In this document: piece by piece, positions 21,959 through 32,835 of the stretch | Numbering within the stretch: position 1 is the stretch's first letter | Layout of the letters: each line of letters begins with the position of its first letter | Assembly: GCA_000238975.1 (NCBI GenBank) | Contig: CP002295.1 | Location: 806,001 to 870,000 of the forward strand | Length of the DNA stretch: 64,000 nucleotides | Origin: Serratia symbiotica str. 'Cinara cedri' | Lineage (GTDB): Bacteria; Pseudomonadota; Gammaproteobacteria; Enterobacterales; Enterobacteriaceae | Direction of reading: 5' to 3' | Notes under the pieces: generated by a model | Databases searched by the model: none | The model's input: the letters and a program-made list of their open reading frames with translations, nothing else | What the model was told of the DNA's origin: nothing | Program-made: the position numbers and the translations under genes

Positions 21959-23797
21959 TATTTTTCCTTAATCAATGTTTCATAGTTACATGTATATTAT
22001 TTGGACTGCTTAAGTATCTATAGGCGTGATTAGCAATAGTCTCTTTTGTACGCGTATGATCAGGTACTAACCATGTTTTATCAGTAAAATTTTTACTTGG
22101 TAAAACATATAATTAGAATAACATTTTTCATTCAACTATTTTACCTAACATTGATCATGTTTAGTTAGTGATTTATGTAATAGATAAAATCTATAATATA
22201 TTGAAATATACTAATTAATTGATTTGTAACGGATATAATTAAATTTTTCTTAAATTAGCACAAAATGTATATTTTGTAGCAAAATAATATATATATCATA
22301 TTTTTATATAAAAGATTAAGAAATTTATATAGTATAAATTTAATTCTATCTTAACGCTAGTCTTATGACTACGCGCTTAATACTAAGGTTTTGTAATTTT
22401 ATTTACTAAATTATTCTATAATTTTTAGTATATCCTTCCTCGTAATATAAAAGTAACAGTATTAACATATGCTTCTAGATTTTTACTGGAAAATAAAAAT
22501 TGAAGCTTAAATAAAATTTAATGATAAATTTTTATTAAAAACTATAACTTAAGAATAATAAAAGTTATTAAATTTATACTAAAATATAAGTTTTTACCTG
22601 TGCTCAAGAAACTATATTTAAATTAGTGGATAGTATCCAATTACATAAAGTATGGTGTATCAATCATTAATTTACTACATTAGTGTAGTACAAGAGGTAT
22701 AAAGAAAAATTAGAAACAAATTTAATATAGCGTGTAATATTGTTGTTTATAGTTATGCAAGTGGTAAGGTATGAAGTAAATAGTTATATTTAGTACCTAA
22801 AATTAATTATAATGATCTCCCTATATTAAAGACATTCAAAAATAAGAAATGCTAATTGCATAATTAAGGTGCTATATACTTATAGAATAAGATATTCTGT
22901 AACCGCATGGTTAGTGTGTACTAAAATCTATTTTAGAGCATAAAATGATATTACGTAATTAATACATAATAGCAATTCATTAACACTAAAAAACAAATTA
23001 ATAACTCATATTTATTGTGCTATCATAACTATTGTATTTTCTAATTATATTTACTTGACGTAATTAGTAAAAATGGCATGGAACTAAGACACTATATTTA
23101 TATTCATCACTATAAGAATCAATGGTGTTTAGATGAAATACAGTGGAATTAAGTAAAGAATACATTACCTTAGGTATATAGTTATAGTATTAATCTCGTT
23201 TGTAAATTACTAAATATTTACTTTATATACTCCATAGTATAATGAATGTATATAAAAGATTTAAAAATCTTTCTTGGTTAATAGTCACGAAACAATAAGA
23301 TATTAGTTTATTAACTTAACCAATCATCAAAATTTAAAATATTACGATATTTTTTTTTCGCAGAAAACCAGAAAGACTGCGCTAGTAAGATATTTATAAT
23401 AGTTACTGTATTTTTTGTAAAAAATAAAAATATTATTCGGTGTGATCATTGTTCATGGTCAAATATATTACATTAGTCTATGTTATAATTAATATAGCTA
23501 AGTAGTCATCCAGGTGATCAAGTGGCTAATGCGTAAACTACTACTATATAGTTAATTGCATAGTATTACGATAACAGAAGATATTTGTTGTAGATTTTTT
23601 TAAAATACTAGAAAATAGTTGTCTTATAAAATGTTATAGTATTTCACTATAGATTAAATCTAGTAGTTGCTATCTGAATGAATGATATTACTATCGCAGC
23701 ATAAAATATTATTTCTTTGATCTAGATAATAAGTGTCTATCTATAATCAAAGGTATTTTGTTCTTTAAACTAGGAATCATTTATGACCTTTAATTAC

Positions 23798-23823
23798 TGT
23801 TTTATAAATGTATTTATAAAACA
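23798..23823. repeat. 12-bp near loop-less palindrome
   Basis: Arms TGTTTTATAAAT and ATTTATAAAACA pair perfectly with a 2-base spacer. AT-rich; no gene beside it. Confidence 0.5.
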
Positions 23824-26582
23824 TTTTTATAATATAAAAAATTATTATAGTATAACTATATAACTAATATTTTCTTCCAAGAAATATATTAGTAGAAGAT
23901 TATGTAAAGATTGTCAAAATTTTTTTATTTAATGACATGCATATCATTTTTAATACGCTAAAAGATGTCAATTATACATTGACCTTAACTTAAAAATCAA
24001 TATATTAACAGAACTGAAATCAATATAAATACTCAAAAGTAATTGAGTTACTATATAATATAAATATTGTTATTTAGTTTCTATGCTATCTAGCTAAAAG
24101 CTATATTTAAGGTAAGATTAATTATACAAAAGTTAGAGATGTGTATCATATTTTGTGGTATAGTTTTAAACTTTAATAACTATTTATTTTTGATAAGAGC
24201 ACAATCTATATTAGCTATCTTATAAAATAATATATACATTAGTGCGAATGCCATAAAGCCTTATTTGATCCAGTGTCATTTATTTATAATTATCTTTAAT
24301 TATAGATAGCTAAGAGTATACTTTAGGACATGATAATTAATATTACTAATGCAACTTTTAATTATGATGTATTTTAGTATAACTTATGACCTAAGCCAGT
24401 AGCTAGCTTATAAGATTAATGATATTAAAATATATAATTTGCACAAATTTGTATAGTTAAGATATTTTCTCGGTAGCAATTGTGCATATATTATCTTTTA
24501 ATTATAGCTCTTGTGTGAGAGAAGCTATATAATTATTACACTAGACTTTAATGTTTGTATTAGCATTTTTTGAGACAGAAAATAAAGGTAGTTTTAGCTA
24601 TAATATTAAATATAATAATAGTTATAGAATGATCAGTAATCATTAGCATACATAACTTTTATCATATGCTTTGCTGTTAATAATTAATACCCTAAACTAC
24701 TGATTGTTATAATTAAATGCTGGTAGCGGTTAATATCCTAGGTTACTGGAGAATGCTCTATTCTCAGTTAGATAATGTTTCTGATATTAATTATAACGAA
24801 TATTTAAATGCAGGCACTACTGTAGTATTAATATATTTATCTAATAGCTGCTTGATTGAAAAATATTATAAAGGTAACCAATATAAATTATTGGTATTGT
24901 AGCATCATATGTTAATTAGGATATTTTACCATAATAGGGTGTATTCATAATGTGGTATAAATAATAGATAAAAATTTTGTTACTAATTAGTAATGTACTA
25001 AATAACATAAATACTAGGCAAATTATTCATTATGACTAGTATTAGTACAATATTTACCCATCAAATATCATTGGATGGATATAGAGTGTATATAATATAT
25101 GAAGAATATAGTATTATGAGTTACTAGTTAATTAGTCTCCTTAAGATAACTAATTAATGACTATTATAGTAATAGCACAATTATTTATAACCAATATAGA
25201 ATATTAGCTTATAGTATCTATAAATGCTAATTTATATATTTATTATACAATTAAGTCAAGGTATTGTAAGCAAGTTTTTTAAATAACGTGTTATTATAAT
25301 ATTTAAATTATAACATAACATTGAAGTGCTATAGATAGTATATATACTAGTTATAATATGTTCAAAGCTATCTCAATCTCGTCTATCTCATTATGTTACT
25401 ATATTTTATAGAGAAAATTTCTGCATTACGTTTTACATAATATTATGTTATTTCTTTACGATACTAAGGAAGTTACGCATCTTAAATAACTATTTTATTA
25501 AGATAAAACATTGTTTTAATATTGGGACAGAGACTATTTTCTAGTCTTATAGCTTAATATTGCAGTACTAAGAAATTAGTTTTTACTTTTTATTGAGAGA
25601 TCCAAACCTACACTAGATACCGATGAATAATAAAATTACATTCAATAAAATATTAGCACAAATGTTATTTTTGTTATATGATAATTATAAAAGATATAGC
25701 GAAACATTTTGAGATTTTAACTATTATTATTTTGCAGTTTTTTAAAAAAACTAATGTTTTTTTGATAAAAATAAAATAATAGTTTTTGTGATAAAATTGC
25801 TATATTGTTTATCAATCATTAAAATATCATATTAAATATTAATAACACTAAATATGTCAGTATGTTAGATGTTTTATATAGGTATACTTTGCTTAATTAA
25901 TTTAGTAGGTAAAAATAGTTGCTATAGTAATGATAGTATCATGATATTTCATAATTTGCGTGTTCATATAAATTGATTATATATGACCATAATAATGCCA
26001 TTTAAATGCGTGTATATATCTTGATAATTATATATTGAGGTATTTGAAATAATTATTTAGTATTATATAATAACATAACTATATTTTAATGGTAGTAATA
26101 GATTTATTTGTAATATTCAGTGAATCTACTAGTGTATATTACCTACAGTACTTAATAGTGTGAAGACTTAACTTAATTATCATTGAATTTAGTGTTACCG
26201 CTATAACATAGCCTATAAATATGGCTATTTAGCATGTAACTATTAATGGTGAACTGCACTAATAGTTAAAATAATATATAGATTATACTGATATAAAGTA
26301 TATAATTCATCAGTTATTTAATTTTACTTAGTGGCAAAAGTTTATTATCAGTGCATCACGATAAAGGTATTGATGCAAAAATAATATAGATTGCTATATT
26401 TGATGATCTCTATTGCAGAATAATAGGTATCATATAGTTTAATAAAGTATTAATACTGTATATATTATAATATTTGGTGATTAATAATAATGCGCGTAAT
26501 TATGGTTGCTTTATTTATATATTAACCACCATCTATTGAGAAATAAATATCCATATAATAATAGTATGAATAATGTTGCTAT

Positions 26583-26607
26583 ATAAATATAAATATAAAT
26601 ATAAATA
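26583..26607. repeat. Hexanucleotide microsatellite (ATAAAT)n
   Basis: About four head-to-tail copies of a six-base unit in the grxD-ribC desert. This is a slippage product with no inferred role. Confidence 0.7.
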
Positions 26608-27183
26608 AGTGATATAATTATGTTTGAAGTTATGATTTCAATCCAATGAATTAGCTAATTATTAACTTATCAGCATAGTCATTTAATTACCTTATAGTAT
26701 AAGTAATAATTATCTATAACTTTAAATTTATCATACAAGATAGGTGTTACTTTTATTTATATTGATATGGGATGTATATTTAATTTTAAGCAACGAGGCA
26801 GAGTATTGTTATTATATTTATATACCTTACTTATATTATCTTGCTATTTTAGTAGTAATAAATACTACATAGTTATTGCTATTATGCTTTATTTAAGTGA
26901 TGAGTATTTATGGTACGTCTATTATATAATTATTATTAATTATAAAGGTATTTTTATTAAAAATAATTATTAAATGCATATCTCAAGGGTTAAACCATTA
27001 GTTTGATTATTGTTGATAGTAGTGCTACTTATCAGTAATCTAGTGATTGACTAGATAACTTAAATTATGATTTGCGGTATGCTATTTTAGATATGTACAT
27101 TATATTTACGCCATTAAATTCATAATGTAAGTTACTGATTACTTATTTTTTAATAAAATAAAGACATACTAAATATATTATAC

Positions 27184-27240
27184 AAAAGGCGTGATATTTA
27201 GTGTACAGGTTATTAGCAATGTAATGTACATTACGCCTTT
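27184..27240 (-). terminator. Long hairpin 3' of ribC, possible terminator
   Basis: AAAGGCGT (27185-27192) pairs with ACGCCTTT (27233-27240). The stem continues inward through three more pairs including a G-T, and after a bulge a further GTAC/GTAC pairing. Read on the minus strand, it begins about 80 bases after the ribC stop and ends in CGCCTTTTG, a short T-run. It is the best candidate for the ribC terminator. The long arms separated by 40 bases are unusual. Confidence 0.45.
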
Positions 27241-27318
27241 ACTAACACAAATAACTAAAGTATTTGTTAGGAACATTAGTTATTTGCTTAAATATAGTAA
27301 TTTATTATTAATGTATTA

Positions 27319-27957
27319 TTAGTGCTTGTATGTTTCAGCTAACCATGCAACACGATTAGTGAGCACTCGTTCAACGCTGTCTACTATTGTTTGTGTTTGT
27401 AAATCAATCTCAATGTTTACTTTTTCTCCTAGACGCTTTTTACCCAGTGTAGTTCGGTGTAATGTTTCAGGAATTAAATGTACACAAAATTCGTTATGTA
27501 CTATTTCACTGATAGTCAAGCTGATACCGTCAATGCCAATAAATCCTTTATGCAGGATATACCTCATAAGTGATAAATGAGGCATACGTAACCAAATTTG
27601 ACGATTATTTTCTGAAGCTAAAATTTTAGCTATAACTGCTGTACAAATAATATGGCCAGACATCATATGACCGCCAATCTCATCATTAAATTTAGCTGCG
27701 CGTTCGATATTGATCTTGTCGCCCAAACTTAACTCGCCAAGATTAGTTAAGATTTGTGTTTCCTGGATTATATCAAAACTTACATATGAGTCTTTTACGG
27801 ACGTAACTGTAAGGCAGCAACCATTATTAGCAACTGAGGAACCTAATTCTATCCCAAATAATAGCTCGGCAGGCATTTCAATCACATGAGTGCAGAAGTT
27901 AGGTTTTTTGTCAATAGCAACCAAAGGCGCTATTCCTTGTATAATACCAGTGAACAT
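27319..27957 (-). CDS. ribC: Riboflavin synthase, alpha chain (RibC/RibE)
   Basis: Dismutates two 6,7-dimethyl-8-ribityllumazines to riboflavin, the last step of vitamin B2 synthesis; homotrimer. The product has 212 residues (E. coli 213), made of two lumazine-binding repeats (about 1-97 and 98-195). It begins MFTGIIQG, the catalytic N-terminus. Conserved SVANNGCCLTVT lies in repeat 1 and GHIICTAVI, FIGIDGISLTI and IPETLHRTTLG in repeat 2. A strong GAGGAGG ribosome site precedes the ATG. Divergent from mdtK, as in E. coli. Riboflavin supply to host or partner is a known endosymbiont service; whether the rest of the pathway exists cannot be seen here. Confidence 0.97.
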   Translation of the reverse strand: MFTGIIQGIAPLVAIDKKPNFCTHVIEMPAELLFGIELGSSVANNGCCLTVTSVKDSYVSFDIIQETQILTNLGELSLGDKINIERAAKFNDEIGGHMMSGHIICTAVIAKILASENNRQIWLRMPHLSLMRYILHKGFIGIDGISLTISEIVHNEFCVHLIPETLHRTTLGKKRLGEKVNIEIDLQTQTIVDSVERVLTNRVAWLAETYKH

Positions 27958-28164
27958 ATATATGCCTCCTCTTTCTAGATATATGAATAAATTTATGTCA
28001 GTTTACGTGTAAAAACAAAATAATTTATACTCTTTAATCTTAGTATTTTCTTAAATATGTCAAATAACCAGGTTTTTAACAGAATTTTACTGATTAAGGT
28101 TAAATGATTATTATTTATTTACGGTAATCTCTTATGTTCACAAATAAACTAGAAAGGTGTATGT

Positions 28165-29532
28165 GTGCAGAAATATTTTATAGAGGTGCGTAATTTATTG
28201 TTGCTTGCGATCCCAGTTATTATTGCGCAAATATCACAAACTGCTATGGGTGTGGTAGATACGATTATGGCCGGGTCATATAGCGCCACAGATATGGCCG
28301 CGGTAGCAATAGGTACCTCAATTTGGCTACCTCTGATTTTATTCGGTCATGGACTTTTATTATCATTAACTCCAGTGATCGCCCATCTTAATGGCTCTGG
28401 TCGACGTTATGAGATCGCTCATCAGGTTCAACAAGGTTTTTGGTTAGCCAGTGGTGCGTCGCTGTTATTAATTATTTTACTGTATAACTGTAAGTGGGTA
28501 ATTAATATCATGGGTGACGTTGATCCACAATTAGCAAGCAAATCACTAAGTTATTTGCATGCTATTATGTGGGGTACTCCAGGTTATTTATTCTTCCAGG
28601 TAATATGTAATCAGTGTGAGGGTTTATCTAAAACTAAACCAAGCATGATAATTGGTTTAATTGGTTTACTGATTAATATTCCAATTAACTATATTTTTAT
28701 CTACGGAAAATTAGGTATACCTCAATTAGGAGGTGTTGGTTGCGGCGTAGCTACTAGTAGCGTTTATTGGTTAATGTTTCTAATGATACACTTGTATGTG
28801 AAACGAGCGCCTTCGCAGCAAGATATTAAATTACTGCGAAATATACACCCTAGACTAGATTTAATCGCATTAAAATACTTAATTAGTATCGGTCTACCAA
28901 TAGCATTAGCACTATTTTTTGAAATAACACTTTTTGCTGTGGTATCGGTACTAGTGACGCCACTAGGTATTATAGCTGTAGCTGGCCACCAGATAGCACT
29001 AAATTTTAGCAGCCTTATGTTTGTATTGCCGCTATCTCTTGGTGTTGGCGCCAGTATCCGTGTTGGCTATCGACTTGGTGAAGGATCAATTGATGGGGCG
29101 CGTATCGCTACTTATACGACTATCATTATAGGTATTATCATAGCTACCTGCACTGGGCTACTTACTATGATCTTTCGCAAAGAAATTGCTTTGTTATACA
29201 ATAGTAATCCGGCAGTTATAGGGATGGCTTCGCAGCTGATGTTATTAGCAGCAATTTATCAAATATCAGATGCTGTTCAGGTTATTGGTAGTGGTATACT
29301 ACGGGGTTATAAGGATACTCGTGTGATTTTTTTTATCACATTTATTGCTTATTGGGTTTTGGGTTTACCATGTGGTTATTTATTAGCGCTAACCGATATT
29401 CTTGTACCAGCCCTGGGACCAAGTGGTTTTTGGATTGGTTTTATTATTGGCTTGACTGTTGCTGCTATAATGATAATATTCCGTATTCGTTGGCTACATC
29501 AACAACCAGCAATATTAATCTTACAGCGATAA
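28165..29532 (+). CDS. mdtK: MdtK, MATE-family multidrug efflux transporter (NorM)
   Basis: Inner-membrane cation/drug antiporter of the MATE family. The product has 455 residues (E. coli 457) with twelve hydrophobic segments in two six-span halves. Conserved [19 protein letters not shown]-like, [47 protein letters not shown] and [12 protein letters not shown] segments are present. The start is GTG at 28165 (matching the family start MQKY), with GAAAGGTG upstream; an overlapping ATG at 28161 is out of frame. Divergent from ribC across 207 bases. Retention of an efflux pump in a reduced symbiont is uncommon and suggests export of a metabolite or toxin (inference). Confidence 0.96.
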   Translation: MQKYFIEVRNLLLLAIPVIIAQISQTAMGVVDTIMAGSYSATDMAAVAIGTSIWLPLILFGHGLLLSLTPVIAHLNGSGRRYEIAHQVQQGFWLASGASLLLIILLYNCKWVINIMGDVDPQLASKSLSYLHAIMWGTPGYLFFQVICNQCEGLSKTKPSMIIGLIGLLINIPINYIFIYGKLGIPQLGGVGCGVATSSVYWLMFLMIHLYVKRAPSQQDIKLLRNIHPRLDLIALKYLISIGLPIALALFFEITLFAVVSVLVTPLGIIAVAGHQIALNFSSLMFVLPLSLGVGASIRVGYRLGEGSIDGARIATYTTIIIGIIIATCTGLLTMIFRKEIALLYNSNPAVIGMASQLMLLAAIYQISDAVQVIGSGILRGYKDTRVIFFITFIAYWVLGLPCGYLLALTDILVPALGPSGFWIGFIIGLTVAAIMIIFRIRWLHQQPAILILQR

Positions 29533-29620
29533 TGCGACAGCATTGAATAGTATTTTCAAAATAACCTTTTGCTGATAAACACGGAAATTCTGTGAAGTAT
29601 TAAGAAAATTACTTTCTTAC

Positions 29621-29649
29621 TTGATAATACGTAGATACTACGTTAATAT
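29621..29649 (+). promoter_or_regulatory. Sigma-70 promoter of tRNA-Val
   Basis: TTGATA (29621-29626), a 17-base spacer, then TAATAT (29644-29649), close to consensus, 37 bases before the tRNA 5' end. The spacer contains a perfect 6-bp dyad, ACGTAG/CTACGT, around ATA (29629-29643). Confidence 0.7.
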
Positions 29650-29685
29650 TCGTCTTTGTTATCATTATATTAAATAATAAAAGAT

Positions 29686-29762
29686 GCGTCCGTAGCTCAG
29701 TTGGTTAGAGTACCATCTTGACATGGTGGAGGCCAGTGGTTCAATTCCACTCGGACGTACCA
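29686..29762 (+). tRNA. valV: tRNA-Val (GAC)
   Basis: 77 bases including an encoded CCA end. The cloverleaf is complete: the acceptor stem GCGTCCG/CGGACGT has a G-T first pair, the D arm carries AGCTCAGTTGGTTAGAG, the anticodon loop TTGACAT holds anticodon GAC, and the T arm is AGTGG/CCACT with loop TTCAATT. It corresponds to valV/valW of E. coli, which lie between mdtK and pykF as here; only one copy is left. Differences from E. coli are mostly C to T or G to A, with pairing kept by wobble. Confidence 0.97.
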
Positions 29763-30303
29763 ATGTATAGAGTTATAATATTTTATTTTGTATCCCCTAG
29801 TTTTAAATATATTTGCCTATAAAATAGGGTAATAACCTAGGTTATGTTATCTTTAGCACCGCGCTTAATAATAAGTAAAGTGATTTGTGTGAAAAAATAT
29901 AGCATGTAATCTACATAAATGATAAAATAGTATATTTAAATCTCATCTCGTTATGATGCATAATACATTGTATACACGATAAATTTATAGTATCAATATA
30001 TTGTTTTCAATAATATATTGATACATATATTTTAAATTAATTAATTAATTTAATAAATTATTAGTCTATATAGCTCTTGGAGTGACAGTAGGATATTTCA
30101 AAAATTATTTAAATAATGGGAATACTTTAATATATAAGGTCTAAGTTAGTTATTAAAAAAAGATAAAACACGTAAATATAAAAGATATATACAATGTTAT
30201 ACCTTAACATTTATTTGATGCTATCAGGTGATAGATGAATTTCATAACAATAGATTTACCACTATTTTATTCTTTTTGATCATTATTTGCAGAAAATTAT
30301 GTC
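29763..30303. other. Gene-free stretch between tRNA-Val and pykF
   Basis: 541 bases of AT-rich DNA. No T-run-capped hairpin directly after the tRNA and no reading frame. It should contain the pykF promoter, but many AT-rich boxes make a choice impossible by eye. Confidence 0.6.
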
Positions 30304-31716
30304 ATGAAAAAGACCAAGATTGTTTGTACAATTGGCCCTAAAACTGAATCAGAAGAAATGTTTACCAAGTTACTTAACGCTGGTATGAATGTTATGCGTC
30401 TTAATTTTTCACATGGTAACTACGAGGAGCATGGTAAACGCATTCATACATTACGTACCGTAATGGCAAAAACTGGACTTAATGCCAGTATACTACTGGA
30501 TACTAAGGGTCCAGAAATTCGTACCATGAAACTAGAAAACAGCAAAGATGTTTCTCTTGTCGCAGGACAAGTATTTACCTTTACTACTAATAAAAAAGTC
30601 ATCGGTAATAACAAACGCATTGGAGTTACCTATACCGGTTTCTCATCTGATCTAAAAATTGGTAATACTGTGCTAGTTGATGATGGTTTGCTTAGTATGC
30701 AAGTAATCGATGTGAAAGAAAATGAAGTCATGTGTAAAGTATTAAATAACGGAGATCTTGGTGAAAACAAAGGTGTTAACTTACCTGGTATTTCCATTCA
30801 GTTACCTGCACTTGCTGAGCAAGATAAGCATGACTTGATTTTTGGTTGTGAACAGGGCGTAGATTTTATTGCTGCCTCTTTTATTCGCAAGCGCTCTGAC
30901 GTACTAGAAATACGTGAACATCTAAAAATTCATGGTGGTCAGCAAATCCAAATTATTTCTAAGATCGAAAACCAGGAAGGGCTTAATAATTTTGATGAAA
31001 TACTCGAAGAATCTGATGGCATCATGGTGGCTCGTGGAGATTTGGGGGTTGATATTCCGGTAGAGGAGGTTATTTTTGCTCAAAAGATGATGATTGAAAA
31101 ATGCAATCAATCACGTAAGTTAGTGATCACCGCTACCCAGATGTTAGATTCGATGATTAAGAATCCGCGTCCTACTCGTGCGGAAGCTGGAGACGTAGCT
31201 AATGCTATTTTGGATGGTACTGATGCCGTCATGCTCTCTGGCGAGAGCGCTAAGGGTAAATATCCTTTGGAAGCAGTCACTATTATGGCTACGATCTGTG
31301 ATCGTACAGATCGTGTAATGCCAATACGCATTGATAAGTTTAACAATAATAGTAAAATACGTATTACTGAGGCAGTATGCCGTAGCGCAGTTGAGGCCGC
31401 AGAGAAACTAGGTGCTCCATTAATTATAGTGGCAACAATCGGAGGAAAATCAGCTAAATCAGTACGTAAGTATTTCCCTAATGCGTTAATATTAGCACTG
31501 ACTACTAATGAAGTAACTGCTCGCCAGTTAATTCTTAGTAAAGGCGTTATTCCCATAAAAGTAAAAGAAATAAGCTCTACTGATGATTTTTATCGAATTG
31601 GTAAAAAAATTGCGTTATCAAGTGGTTTAGCTAAAAAAGGCGATATAGTCGTAATGGTGTCAGGCGCACTTGTACCGAGTGGTACTACAAATACTACTTC
31701 GGTACATATGCTATAA
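30304..31716 (+). CDS. pykF: Pyruvate kinase I (fructose-1,6-bisphosphate activated)
   Basis: Last step of glycolysis: phosphoenolpyruvate + ADP to pyruvate + ATP. The product has 470 residues, the same as E. coli PykF. A-domain start [16 protein letters not shown]; substrate and metal residues Arg32 (MRLNFSHG), Lys220 and Glu222 (SKIENQEG), Asp246 (VARGDLGVD), and the [20 protein letters not shown] segment. B domain spans about residues 71-167. The C-domain ends in [25 protein letters not shown] with the effector-loop GSGT-like SGTTN. All key residues are present. The ATG follows a weak ribosome site. Followed by lpp, as in E. coli. Confidence 0.98.
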   Translation: MKKTKIVCTIGPKTESEEMFTKLLNAGMNVMRLNFSHGNYEEHGKRIHTLRTVMAKTGLNASILLDTKGPEIRTMKLENSKDVSLVAGQVFTFTTNKKVIGNNKRIGVTYTGFSSDLKIGNTVLVDDGLLSMQVIDVKENEVMCKVLNNGDLGENKGVNLPGISIQLPALAEQDKHDLIFGCEQGVDFIAASFIRKRSDVLEIREHLKIHGGQQIQIISKIENQEGLNNFDEILEESDGIMVARGDLGVDIPVEEVIFAQKMMIEKCNQSRKLVITATQMLDSMIKNPRPTRAEAGDVANAILDGTDAVMLSGESAKGKYPLEAVTIMATICDRTDRVMPIRIDKFNNNSKIRITEAVCRSAVEAAEKLGAPLIIVATIGGKSAKSVRKYFPNALILALTTNEVTARQLILSKGVIPIKVKEISSTDDFYRIGKKIALSSGLAKKGDIVVMVSGALVPSGTTNTTSVHML

Positions 31717-31853
31717 ACTATTATTTTTTATACTTATATTTCATTAAAATACTTTATAAATCTTTATATAAATTAGTTGTTACTATCTTATTAGCAATAG
31801 TATTATATTTAACTATTATACAAAATAAATTATTACAATGTTCAAAAAAAGAT

Positions 31854-31882
31854 TCTCTTTAAAAAAAAGTTTATGCAATACT
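31854..31882 (+). promoter_or_regulatory. lpp promoter
   Basis: The -10 box AATACT (31877-31882) and the leader after it (CTAACATGGAGATTTACT) match the well-known E. coli lpp promoter and leader almost base for base from memory. An A-rich spacer of about 17 bases and a weak -35 (about 31854-31859) complete it. Transcription should start near 31889. Confidence 0.65.
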
Positions 31883-31925
31883 TCTAATCTAACATGGAGA
31901 TTTACTTAATTTAGAAGGCTATATA

Positions 31926-32162
31926 ATGAATATTACTAAAATGATGCTAAGTGTAGTAATTTTAGGCTCCACTCTGCTGATAGGTTGTTCAAGTAGTACT
32001 AAAATTGAAGAACTATCTACTGATATCCAAACCCTCAACGCTAAATTTGATCAGCTGAGTAGTGATTTAACTGGGATGAGTGCTGATATTCAAGCGGCTA
32101 AAGATGATGCCTCACGGGCTAATCAACGTCTAGATAACCAAGTTCTTACTTATAAAAAGTAA
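31926..32162 (+). CDS. lpp: Major outer-membrane lipoprotein Lpp (Braun lipoprotein)
   Basis: Links the outer membrane to peptidoglycan. The product has 78 residues, as in E. coli. The lipoprotein signal is [21 protein letters not shown] with lipid-modified Cys21, then [10 protein letters not shown] and the trimeric coiled-coil heptads ([22 protein letters not shown]). The end is [15 protein letters not shown], with C-terminal Lys78, the residue joined to the peptide stem. Leader and AGAAGG ribosome site are conserved. In E. coli the L,D-transpeptidase gene ynhG (ldtE) follows; here it is missing, so any covalent attachment would need another transpeptidase. Confidence 0.97.
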   Translation: MNITKMMLSVVILGSTLLIGCSSSTKIEELSTDIQTLNAKFDQLSSDLTGMSADIQAAKDDASRANQRLDNQVLTYKK

Positions 32163-32168
32163 GACAAT

Positions 32169-32203
32169 TCTGATCATGGTGCATATTATGCGCCATGATC
32201 AGA
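32169..32203 (+). terminator. lpp 3' hairpin, T-run lost
   Basis: TCTGATCATGG (32169-32179) pairs with CCATGATCAGA (32193-32203), and the stem continues through TGCAT/ATGCG to a 3-base loop: 16 consecutive pairs, one of them G-T. The core resembles the E. coli lpp terminator (ATGGCGCA stem), but the run of T residues that follows in E. coli is replaced by AAGTATAATG. It probably now works as a 3'-end stabiliser or weak terminator (inference). Confidence 0.6.
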
Positions 32204-32382
32204 AAGTATAATGCACCGGCATTATAGGGTAGGATAATTAGTGTACTACCTGTTATAAAGATAATATAAATAGGTCTAAGAATAATAGAAGGGATGGTTC
32301 GTACTATCTAGTAAATATAATGGTAATAAATTAACAACTTCTTAATTTAGACTTAAAGAGTTAATGTATCTATAATGATTAT

Positions 32383-32799
32383 TTATAATAAGCACAAGAC
32401 TTTACGACGAATTGCATTAATCATTGCTTCTACTCCTTGTGAACGTGATTGTGTTAAATATTGATTAAGCTTTAGTTCACGAAAGAATGGGCGAACATCA
32501 AGATCAATAAGTTGTTGTGGCGTTAATGAATGATAAAGAATAAAGATTAACGCCAATAGCCCCTTAACGATGGCTGCATCACTGTCGCCTTGAAATTTAA
32601 GATACCCATTCATGTCATAATCTATTAAAATCCATACCTGACTTTGACAGCCGTAAATTAAATTAATTGGCTGCCTAGCAGCATCATTTAATGCGGTCAA
32701 TTGTGCTCCCAGCTCAATTAAGTACATATATTTTTCTTCCCAGTTTACACAGCAAGAAAAATTACGTGTTAATTTATTTTTGTCTGGTAGATCCGCCAT
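32383..32799 (-). CDS. sufE: SufE, sulfur acceptor and activator of SufS
   Basis: Takes persulfide sulfur from SufS Cys and hands it to SufB. The product has 138 residues from the ATG at 32799, the same as E. coli. Catalytic Cys51 lies in YGCQSQVWI, and GDSDAAIVKGLLAL and the C-terminal LTQSRSQGVEAMINAIRR are conserved. An ATG five codons upstream is possible, but the inner start matches the family and has GGAAAG before it. Last gene of the suf operon, 36 bases after sufS. Only 220 bases separate its stop from the lpp stop; the genes converge. Confidence 0.95.
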   Translation of the reverse strand: MADLPDKNKLTRNFSCCVNWEEKYMYLIELGAQLTALNDAARQPINLIYGCQSQVWILIDYDMNGYLKFQGDSDAAIVKGLLALIFILYHSLTPQQLIDLDVRPFFRELKLNQYLTQSRSQGVEAMINAIRRKVLCLL

Positions 32800-32835
32800 A
32801 AAGTTTCTTTCCATGTATAATGAGCTTATGCTGCC

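Larger units (their letters stand above)
21959..27318. other. 5.4 kb gene desert between grxD and ribC
   Basis: E. coli has sodB, ydhP, purR, ydhB, ydhC and cfa here; none is recognisable. The frames at 24717-24902 (61 codons) and 26767-26973 (68 codons) are low-complexity, Ile/Tyr/Leu-rich products expected by chance in AT-rich DNA and lack ribosome sites. The region holds a 24-26 base palindrome (23798-23823), an ATAAAT microsatellite (26583-26607) and a long hairpin 3' of ribC (27184-27240). Confidence 0.7.

Noticed and set aside
24717-26973. Frames of 61 and 68 codons in the grxD-ribC desert
   Set aside because: Ile/Tyr/Leu-rich chance products with no ribosome site.
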